NCBI GenBank assembly: GCA_021234155.1
Contig: JAJEKV010000098.1
Coordinates: forward strand, 3,585,090-3,649,089
DNA from: Isoetes taiwanensis
Taxonomy: Eukaryota; Streptophyta; Lycopodiopsida; Isoetales; Isoetaceae
DNA: 64,000 nt
Reading direction: 5' to 3'
Under the pieces are notes generated by a model. It did not search any database. It was not told the origin of the DNA and saw only the letters and a program-made list of their open reading frames with translations. The position numbers and the translations under genes are program-made. Positions 55,901 to 64,000 of this stretch are shown one piece after another (the stretch's first letter is position 1; the number at the start of each line of letters is the position of its first letter).

Positions 55901-58812
55901 TCGTTTATTTTATAGGGAAAGCTTAATGAGGCCTACGAAATGTTTTCCGAAGCTTTTGGCATTTTGCAGCAAGTATGTCTCTTATCCATTGCTGGAAGTT
56001 CTGTTTGTTTGTGCCCTGTCGGTATAGATTGTAAAAGATGAAAAGATATAGGAAAGAGAGCAATTAGAGAGAGAAAGGAGCAACAAAGAAGAATGAAATA
56101 CGTGCAGAAATAGAAGTGTCAGATGCCGTGTAGCCGTGACCTGCCATTATTTATATTTTGACGCTCTTTTTTAAGCTATAAATGATCTCCTCAACTGATG
56201 TTTCCATTAGGCAAAGGAGGTTGATAAGCAGTTGTAATAGGCCTGCAAGTTGAGGTTTTGTAGGCGACTATCGCAGACCAACCTGGCCAGGAAGTACTAA
56301 TTGAAATTAATAGCTGCCTGAACAAATCCATCATTTGGGGTGACTTTTTCAGCTGGATTATGCTGCACCTATGCTGGAATGGGGACACTTGGCCATGGAA
56401 AGTAGTTGCGTTCAAAACCATAAACATGCCTTGTGGTGCTCCTTCACATGTCTGTGCAGCCAATATGATTTGAATTCTCCAAAGCATCGAGCTGGGATGG
56501 TGACCTATATCAGTTCTGTTACAGTCAAGTATGGATAGAGAATGGGATTCACGTAAAAATCCTGATCATGCAATAAAAGGTTTTTTTAAGGCGATTGAGG
56601 TTGGGATAGGATCTGGTGTGTTCATGTCTTACCTGCTGCTTGCTGTATTCTCTCATAACCTAAGCCTGGACATAGCTGATGTAGCTCGACTTCTGAAAAC
56701 ACTTAAGAAGCCATTTTTTTAGGATTGAAATGTTGAGAACTGTTCGTAAACTTCACTTTGAGTCATGGTCGTGAACTTTCTGATATGAGATGGGAGTCCA
56801 GGATCTTGTTTCAAAGCGATGGTGCTTGCTTGAGGCATGCATACGTTTTCCTCAACTCACCATTCCAGAAAGTTGAACCTGATGTAAACTTGGTGAATCT
56901 ACCCCTGTTTGGCTGCAGATGCATACAACCCTGATCATTATGTTCTCGTTGTCTTTGTGATGTATAGCCATACAGCTTCAATTTGCATTGAGTCTTGATA
57001 AAATCTGTGCCCCAACAGATTTAGTATGATTTGTCCATTTTCGTAGGTCAGTTTTATCTATATCCTAATTGTTCCACCTGCCCATCTGGCATATGGCAAG
57101 GTAAAGATTGGAAGCAATGTGAAGTAATAGAATTGGAACTATAGATTGCCTTTGTTCTCAGGTTTTATACTAAAACAATGGTTATATCCCTTTCTTTTTG
57201 TACAGGTGTGTGGGCCCATGCATCGCGAGGTGTCTAACTGCTGCAGGTTAGAACTATTATGGCAATTTTCGATTTGATATCTATTTTCAGCAATTATGAG
57301 ATCTTGTCTTGTGGTATCTTTGTGTGAAATTGGCCTCTTCACTCCTTGATACAGGGGCTCTACTATTGTTGCCCTGCACTAAGAACAATGAGGATATTTA
57401 AACTAATGCTTCACACTATACTTTGGCCTTAATGTGGTTGCATGACTTGTAAGAAAATTGAATATGCTCTTTGCAGGTATTTGGCAATGGTTCTCTATCA
57501 CGCAGGAGACTTGGCTGGAGCTATCATGCAACAGCACAAGGAGCTTATTATTAATGAAAGGTGTCTTGGACCTGACCATCCTGATACAGCACATAGGTAA
57601 GCAGATCATCGTGATAAAGCATAAAGGTAGCATCGTCCTAATATTTCCTCTATAGTTTACTTTTCTAACTTGTATCTTTCTACGTTCAGTTATGGGAATA
57701 TGGCTTTATTTTACCATGGCTTGAACCAATCAGAACTTGCGCTCCGCCATATGGCTCGCACTTTGCTTTTACTTAGCGTATCTTGTGGTTCTGATCATCC
57801 TGACGTTGCTGCAACCTTCATAAACGTGGCTGTTATGTATCAAGAGATTGGGCGTATGCACGTGGCTCTTAGGTATCTTCAGGAGGCACTTAAGCGTAAT
57901 GAACGTCTTTTAGGTCCTGATCACATTCAAACAGCTATTTGCTATCATGCACTTGCTATTGCTTTCAACTGTATGAAGGCTTTCAAATTGTCAATTCAGG
58001 TAATGCATCTTGCCTTTATGCAAATGCTGGTCTGAATAATCTAATGGAAGTTTTTATAACAGCATGAACGTAGTACATACAATATACTTTTAAAACAACT
58101 GGGAGAAGAGGATTCTAGGACACGGGAGTCTGCGAATTGGATTAAGACTTTTCAAATTCGTGAAATGCAGGTAATCACTTATCTGTCTGTTTTTACTTAC
58201 TCTTGTATGTCTTACGCTGAATCCTCTATGTTTCAGGCTTCTGCTGAAAAGCAAAAGGGACAGCAACAGGCGGTGCAGAAAGCAGCAGAAGTCATTAAGG
58301 TAACCTGAGCCCTTCTTTTCGTAGTATTATGTTTGATCAAGCAGTCACGCATTCTTCTATTACTGCTGTAGGCTTTCCAAGCTGCATCAGCAGGAAGCAT
58401 GCGTGGTTCAATTCCTAAAATTGCTGATGCAATACCACGGTCAAGAGGAATGGATGAACGTGGTGCCCGTGCAGCAGCAGAAGTCCGCAAGAAGGCTGCT
58501 GCAAAGGGATTGAATGTGCGTTCACTAGTTGAACAAAATGGTCCTGTAACTGAATTACTTGGGCTGTCTAACAATTTTGACCCTTCTGGGAAGATTCCAT
58601 TGAATGCTTCTGTTCCCAGAGTTAATAAAGCTGGAGGGAAGCCTAATCTGACAAAATCCGACTCACAGCTTAGTAAAGAGACAAAGGAAGCGGCTCTTAC
58701 TGACGAAGACCCAGTAAAGTCATCTGAGATGGCAGAAAATAAGGCTCCGCTCGGATTAGGTGCAGGCTTGGGCATGCTGGAAGCCAAGAAACAGAAATCA
58801 AAGCAAAAGTGA
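49911..58812 (+). CDS. FRIENDLY / clustered mitochondria protein (CLU family)
   Basis: CLU proteins are cytosolic RNA- and ribosome-associated factors that keep mitochondria dispersed; in Arabidopsis the homologue is FRIENDLY. The 29-exon model has GT..AG introns and no phase breaks (4359 nt, 1452 residues, the usual family length). Exons: 49911-50199, 50272-50331, 50415-50482, 50766-50955, 51037-51165, 51231-51293, 51361-51520, 51601-51794, 51876-51977, 52044-52179, 52264-52392, 52837-53194, 53263-53367, 53614-53732, 53802-53910, 53977-54120, 54270-54440, 54521-54607, 54749-54982, 55255-55398, 55490-55558, 55666-55824, 55916-55972, 57206-57246, 57477-57596, 57690-57999, 58063-58170, 58237-58299, 58372-58812. 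Domains: [13 protein letters not shown] start; CLU-N ([17 protein letters not shown], about residues 140-200); CLU domain ([34 protein letters not shown], about 420-740); eIF3p135-like region ([16 protein letters not shown], about 800-900); TPR units ([31 protein letters not shown], about 1075-1285); and a basic KKQKSKQK end. Intron 23 (1233 nt) is the longest. Confidence 0.96.
50272..50482 (+). repeat. Tandem exon pair in CLU
   Basis: Exon 2 (50272-50331) encodes [18 protein letters not shown] and exon 3 (50415-50482) encodes [20 protein letters not shown]. Both begin with phase-1 acceptors. Known CLU proteins have one such LYPV.VKT.SGE segment leading into the CLU-N domain. Exon 3 is the canonical one; exon 2 looks like its duplicate. 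Confidence 0.7.
55973..57205 (+). other. Long intron 23 of CLU
   Basis: At 1233 nt this is about ten times the typical intron of the gene. It has GTATGT..TACAG borders. No retroelement motif or RNA gene is recognised in it, and ORFs on either strand lack homology. Confidence 0.6.
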
Positions 58813-60382
58813 ATTTCTGATACGTAATAGCTATAGGAGCAGGTCACATTGGATGTGCAATGCTATTCCGATTTTGCAGAGAAATGCTATCTGCATCACA
58901 TCTATTTCTTTAATAATTTATGAAGTTGGAGGAATGCCATCCATATCATTTTTCTGGCTTTGACTTTAAATTCTGCTGCTGTGGGGAAAGCATGATTGTA
59001 TCCAAGTGTAAATGCAACAATCAATGCAGGTGAGGTGACTATACTTATGTTGCGAGATGATTGAATTGGTAGATTTCCGCATCTTAACTGATGTCTTTTG
59101 ACATATTGCAGTCAATGGCACTGGACCTGGGGGGGGATTGGCAACATGGTCATGATCTCTGTTTTTTCCGTGCTGTGGTGGACAGAATTGGCTGGTTGAA
59201 CCTGTGAAGTTCCATAACCTGTCCTTTTTTATTGAAAGGGTTAGAAAAAACAAGAAATCTGCTGTATTATTTTATCAAATAAATTGAATGACGGGGTTAT
59301 GGCCAATACGCATCAACAGTCAATGCCTTGGTGCCCAAATTTTGATGTTGTTACCTTTTATCTAATAAATTGGATTACGGAATGTGGCCAATAAGCATTA
59401 AGAACTGTTGATGCCTTGGGGGCCAAGTTTCGAGAAATATGTGTAATAGCAAATATGTAACCAATGGTTTTGAACAAATGGTAGCTTCAGAAGCTGCATG
59501 ATGCTCCAGTAAACGGTTACTATGAAGACTGGATTGTGTTTAGAAAAATCGATGGAATCTGTTAACATTAGCATGGGACACCAAGAGGTTGGCCAATACA
59601 TGACAGATAAAACTCTGCTCATATAAAATCAAGAATAAAAAATGGAATTTATCGTGTTTCTAATCATTTTAAGCAAGCTTACAACTTGACATTATGATAG
59701 ACTTTCTGTAAAGATGTAACTATTATGTTTTAGAATTAAAATTTTGTTGTACATTGTGTCCTCGTGAACCATGGGCTGTTGATTGTAAACATTCCATATT
59801 TTGCAAAATATACGTCTTTCGTGTAAAAGGTAAACTTTCCATTACATAAACTTTTCATATCCGCGAAGCCAAGCCGGGAAGCGATCCTCAAAAGCCCTTA
59901 GCTCTAGGTTGTGTTCCACCATCCAAATTGCATATAAGCCACATATCCACCATTTAAATTTTACCATTGGCCGGCTTGGAAGTAGAAATATCTAAGTGAA
60001 TGGTGCTACCAAGCTCAGCATTGCCTCACCCCTTTCAAGCTTCAAGGTGCTGCCAAGCTCCACATTGCCTCATCCTTTCCAACCCTGACATGCTCAAGAT
60101 GATAATGTTTTTTTGGGTCTCCTTTAGGTTACAAGTTCTTTTTAGTTCAGTTTAAATTTTTCTTAAGTTGGAAAGACAATCAAGCTAACTAGAAGAGTCC
60201 ATCGGTTAGTGATTTTGAGGAATATAGTATGGACAAATTTTGCATGTTTTGTTTTCATTCCAATCTTCAGTACATGACAATAGTGTCCTAGAGTTGGGTG
60301 CAAAGGAAGATAAGGTTCTATCCTTTTTTGGGATTTCTTGCAATTCATCATTTTTATAGCAAATAATGTTTATGTGTTATTT
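58813..60382. other. 3' flank of CLU and spacer
   Basis: This should contain the CLU 3' UTR. A degenerate pair of about 85 bp lies at 59278-59363 and 59364-59435 (AATAAATTG.AT.ACGG, TGGCCAATA.GCAT, TGATGCCTTGG-type words). No gene is seen. Confidence 0.4.
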
Positions 60383-60383
60383 G

Positions 60384-60418
60384 AGCCCTTATAGCTCAGC
60401 AGGAAAGCATGTGCCTCG
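60384..60418 (+). repeat. 5' half of a tRNA-Lys-like sequence
   Basis: GAGCCCTTATAGCTCAGCAGG followed by AAAGCATGTGCC matches the 5' half of the tRNA at 47113 up to the anticodon stem, then diverges. The 3' half is absent. Confidence 0.6.
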
Positions 60419-60984
60419 GCTTAGATTCACTCATGCTGTAGTTGTCATGAACCTACGCGAAAACAAGGAAAATACATGAAAAATACGCAAAAATACAGGA
60501 GAAATATGCCAAGATCGGCAAAGAATCTGATATATGAACATAGTAGTTGGCTAAGTTGCTTGAGAACTACAGATGGCTGGCTTGGCAAATGACTTAAATC
60601 CTTATAGGTCTTCTTGTTCCAAATTAGACTAATTAGATTGCCAAAGGACTTACAATCCTCTCTGATTCAATATCAATATTAAGCCATTTCATTTTTTCTA
60701 GGACTCCCCGTCCACTTTACTCTCAGCTATGGCATGCATGTGACAGGTTTGATGTTTGGAAGCTAGCTGAAGAGTGATGAATGAAATGAGCTCGCACCCT
60801 GTCATTCAGGCGCGTGCTAGAGGGGACCTTCCAAAGGACTGAAAATCCTTTCAGCATAACATTCAGTGGAAGGTGGGTCCTGCTTTTTCTCTGCTCAAGA
60901 GAGCTAACATTATGTTCAATAAGCATTATGTTCAATAAACCAATACCTTCCCAGCAATATAACTAATTGTTTACATAGTATTTG

Positions 60985-61056
60985 GATGCTTGTACCTCAA
61001 TGGGAGAGCATGTGCTTTATAAGCATGCAGTCATAGGTTCAATCCCTACCAGGTGC
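60985..61056 (+). pseudogene. tRNA-Lys-derived pseudogene, copy A
   Basis: It aligns end to end with the tRNA at 47113. The anticodon loop is TTTATAA (UAU), the first acceptor pair is lost and others are weakened to G-T, and the T stem has a substitution (CATAGG/CCTAC). It is not likely to be a functional tRNA. It is followed by the body repeat of the SINE-like unit. Confidence 0.7.
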
Positions 61057-61129
61057 AACTTTTAAAAGTTATCAAGGCCTCTATAGTTTTGAGGCTATTA
61101 CTAGCACATCCTTCAAGAAAGATATTTGA

Positions 61130-61200
61130 GTGCTTCTAGTTCAATGAGAGAGCATGTGCCTTTTAAGAACGCGGTGGTAGGTCTGATCCATACCAGGCAT
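61130..61200 (+). pseudogene. tRNA-Lys-derived pseudogene, copy B
   Basis: It aligns with the tRNA at 47113 and keeps the TTT anticodon within CTTTTAA. The anticodon stem is broken (TGTGC/GAACG), the D arm is altered (AGTTCAATGAGAGAGC) and the T loop is changed (GTCTGATC). It is a decayed copy. Confidence 0.7.
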
Positions 61201-61390
61201 AGCCTTTAGAAGTTATCACAACCTCTATAGTTTTGAGGCTACCTAGAGGCACATCCTTCAAAAGTTATCAAGGCCTCGATAGTTAAAGTTATCAAGGCCC
61301 CTATAGTTTTGAGGTTATGCACATCTCTTTTTTGTTCTATGATATTGGCAGTTATTAAGACCTCTATAGTTTGAGGCTACGTACATCTCC

Positions 61391-62973
61391 GATATTAACA
61401 ACAGGATATTGCTGGTGCCCTAAATGTTCATCCCATAGGATATGTGATAGTTCTCTAAGTGTCCTAATCTAGACATGCCTAAATGTTCAAGGCTAAGAAA
61501 TTTAAACTATTTAAATCTAAAAGCCCATGATCCAACTCCTCTCTTTTTCTTTCTTTTCTTTACAAATCATAGATAGTACTTTTACATTATATCGCAAGGA
61601 AAGTAGTATCTACTTAGAAACACCCTACCCCCACCCCTTTTTGGGTTGCCCGTAAAGGAAGCCCTTTGAAATCCTAGCTGGTCCTGGGCTCGAATTGGAG
61701 AAAAGCTGATCCAAGCCTTTCCTCAGTTTTTGAGCTCTATTTGGTCTTACCTCTTTTTAGGCTTTGGAGTATCAATTAAGATAACTGTGGAGGGCAACAT
61801 TTTAAAATGGATTCTTAACGCATTTTCGTGTTTATTGCGATACTTATGTTTGTTACTGGCTAGGTCAAAGTCCATTGTGAAACCTTCGTTGTGACATTTG
61901 AGCAGCAACCTTACATGGGATGCGCCAAAATCAAGGATGTTGTGATATATTGTCTTGGAGCAAAGGTACAAAATAAAAAGTTTCTGTTTGGACATTTTTT
62001 AAGTTAAAAAAAGATTAATTACATTTCTTTAATCAAAACTACCTTTCCAATCTCAATTATATTATGTCTATCCTTTGTTGGGTTGCCCATAACTTTGGAA
62101 CGTTTATTCAAGTAAGTAATCTAAGCATTTTCTCCCTCATCTTCTTAGGTTCGGGGGCACATATTCCCACAAAGGAGGTCGCAGTGACTAGGGCCAGATG
62201 GATGGAATAAATTAGATGTTTTAATGCCCACAAATAGTAGACTAGAAGTTTGCTTTGAAGCTTTTGTTGTGACGTTTGAGCAGAAAGTGCCCATGGGATT
62301 CGCTAATGTTGAAGTATAGGAGCAATGGTACAAACCAAACGTTTTTATTCAAGTGGAATTTTTTTAGTTTCATCAAAAAACAACTTCTTAATCTCAACTA
62401 TATGAGGTCCAGAAAAAATGCAGCACAAATGCATGTTTGCAATATAGCTTTTAGCTGTAGAAGACGTAACAAAATGACACACATTTTGTTTTCGTTTCGG
62501 GGAGAATCTTCTTAGTTTCATCAAACAAAGCTTGATACCAAACAAAAAAGACATATTTTACAGATACTGGGAACATGTTATAAGTGGAGCTAAGATGTTC
62601 AATCATGGCAATACATGCACTTTAACCTAGATCAAACTCACTGAGGGCCATCACAGTCTTTGAGAGCTTGTAAGATACGTGTCTCAACCTATGCCCCATA
62701 AGTTCGAACTGAACGAGCATGGTATTAGAGTAGTCCAAAGTGTATTGCAACACTATTATATCCAAAAGGGATGTTTGAAAGAGGTAAATGAAATTCTAGA
62801 AGCCACAGGAGGGCGACCTCTATCTCAACCATCTTTCAGCAGGTTATAAAAAAATCACTTTTCTAATGTTTGGGTCTTGTAGCAAATCTCTTTCTTACAG
62901 TGTAACACTTGTGTTCAATACGCCTTGCCTCCACTGCAATTGTGAGAGAAAGGATGGCCATCTGTGAGAAAGG
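61391..62973. other. Spacer, no gene recognised
   Basis: Two diverged copies of a block containing GTTGTGAC.TTTGAGCAG, AT.GGAT.CGC and GAGCAA.GGTACAAA lie at about 61889-62050 and 62268-62400. A GTGAGAAAGGATGGCCAT doublet occupies 62942-62980. Nothing else is supported. Confidence 0.4.
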
Positions 62974-63354
62974 ATGGCCATTAAACAGCAGTTTAAAGAT
63001 CACCAGTCAGACTATATTGGCAATGGAGAACCCTTTTTCAAATGCACCCGGACAAGTATATGTTTGCACCCTGACGAGATGTACCAACATAAAACTTTCT
63101 TGCTAAAGCTAGATTCTTTGCCCAAGCATTGTCAAAATGCTTTCCATATGAAAGTAAACTTAGTAGGTGTTTTAACTTATGGACAATGGGCTGGCACTTA
63201 TGGACATTTTATGTTGCCCAACCGTTGTCAAAAATCTTTCCATATGAAAGTAAGCTTAGCAAGTGTCTTAACCTATGGACAAGGAGCTAGTACTTGCGGA
63301 CATTTTGTGCTTGATGATACGAATTTCTATGTGAGTTTGATTTTGAAGTGTTGA
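62974..63354 (+). CDS. Small ORF with two in-frame 33-residue repeats
   Basis: The frame has an ATG and encodes 126 residues that I do not recognise. Its second half is an in-frame tandem duplication: HCQNAFHMKVNLVGVLTYGQ, then YGHF, recurs as RCQKSFHMKVSLASVLTYGQ, then CGHF. The DNA repeats are at about 63124-63214 and 63224-63305. The frame survives the duplication, but the unit is close to a multiple of three, so this may be chance. No signal peptide, membrane segment or splice context is evident. A non-coding tandem repeat is the main alternative. Confidence 0.25.
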   Translation: MAIKQQFKDHQSDYIGNGEPFFKCTRTSICLHPDEMYQHKTFLLKLDSLPKHCQNAFHMKVNLVGVLTYGQWAGTYGHFMLPNRCQKSFHMKVSLASVLTYGQGASTCGHFVLDDTNFYVSLILKC

Positions 63355-64000
63355 GAACAATAGAAAGAGGAATAATAGAAGGGAGGAGGTACTCTCCATC
63401 AACCTCTATTTTGATCAACCACTTAACTACCAAAGGCAGATAAGAGAGCTTACATAACCACAATTTCATTAATTTGAAATTATTCCACAATTCATTTTTT
63501 TTAAATGGCATAAAATTGTGTCTCTCACACTTGATTTTGTGGTTCTTTGGAGTAAAAGATAGGGCTTCAAGGCTTTAATTTACAAAGAATCTTGCTTAAG
63601 ATTGATCAAAACATTAGAATATGAACATATAATACGGATTCAAAATTCATTTTATAAAAATTCCACAAAGAACATAAAAGACGGATTCAAAATTAACTTT
63701 ATGACAATTCCACAGATGCTTAGTACAAAAATTCAAAATTAATTTTTCATCTCAAAGGTTTGATAAAAATTCCCCAAAAAAAAAAAACATAGGCATAATA
63801 CAAAAAAAAATGGTCTATTTACATGAACTTTAAGGATTCAATTTACAAAGAATCTTGTTTAAGATTGATCAAAAAATTAGAATATGAACATAAAAACACT
63901 ACACAAGTTCGAAAATTAACCATTTATAACAAATATGAACATATCCATAGGAAGAACTCGCTTAGTAAAAAAATGATCTATTTACATGAACTTTGAAAAC
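63355..64000. other. Spacer with dispersed direct repeats
   Basis: AATTTACAAAGAATCTTG.TT and AAGATTGATCAAAA.ATTAGA occur at about 63577 and 63840. TCTATTTACATGAACTTT occurs at about 63814 and 63976. The window ends within this repeated, AT-rich block. Confidence 0.5.

Larger units (their letters stand above)
60985..61390 (+). repeat. SINE-like tandem units: tRNA-like head plus 60-bp body
   Basis: Two heads (60985-61056 and 61130-61200) are each followed by a body reading AAGTTATCA..RCCTCTATAG and TTTTGAGGCTA, ending in CACATCCTTCAA. Further body copies without heads continue to about 61390. A tRNA-derived head joined to a common body is the layout of a SINE, though tandem duplication of a tRNA locus would look similar. 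Confidence 0.6.

Noticed and set aside
60985-61056. Functional tRNA-Ile(UAU)
   Set aside because: The anticodon loop would read UAU, but the acceptor stem is disrupted and the sequence is plainly a decayed copy of the tRNA-Lys-like gene.

Overview
This is nuclear DNA of a land plant. The evidence is spliceosomal introns with GT..AG borders, a PLS-class pentatricopeptide-repeat (PPR) gene, a plant FRIENDLY-type clustered-mitochondria gene, a plant-type membrane protein ending in TPVRRSSRIR, and a heavy load of Ty1/copia and LINE retroelements in AT-rich spacer. The PPR style and repeat density would suit a fern or another seed-free plant, but that is inference and no species is claimed.

Layout. 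1-2.6 kb: AT-rich spacer with foldback and hairpin elements. 2.6-5.2 kb (+): PPR gene with two short 5' introns and a 4-nt deletion that breaks the frame. 5.85-8.78 kb (-): spliced two-helix membrane protein whose middle changes frame twice. 9.7-13.1 kb (-): decayed LINE (AP-endonuclease plus reverse transcriptase) with a microsatellite tail and a roughly 50-bp target-site duplication. 13.8-14.5 kb (+): TCF25/NULP1-like pseudogene. 14.7-16.0 kb (-): internally deleted copia remnant. 17.0-18.9 kb (+): remnant of a DUF7869-like mobile-element gene. 19.2-20.2 kb (-): LTR with internal fragment. 21.5-23.6 kb (+): intact seven-exon macrodomain gene with a triplicated N-terminal segment. 25.0-25.4 kb: GC-rich MITE-like element with long terminal inverted repeats. 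27.7-29.0 kb (-): 5'-truncated LINE. 32-34.5 kb (-): candidate spliced non-coding transcript. 34.8-45.3 kb: a copia element split by a complete non-autonomous LTR element, one LTR of which carries a further insertion. 47.1 kb: intact tRNA-Lys(UUU)-like gene with degraded relatives at 47.3 and 60.4-61.4 kb. 49.9-58.8 kb (+): intact 29-exon FRIENDLY/CLU gene. 59-64 kb: spacer with small duplications and one repeat-bearing ORF.

Only the CLU and macrodomain genes read as fully intact. Their splice models keep phase throughout (4359 and 1185 nt including stop), so the sequence is accurate there and frame breaks elsewhere need not be read errors. The genes do not form a pathway: they are independent genes separated by retroelement deposits. 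The most interesting signals are the retroelement nest resolved to the base (three levels), a LINE family with changing microsatellite tails, the tRNA-Lys-related repeat units, the repeat-extended macrodomain protein, and the tandem exon pair in CLU.
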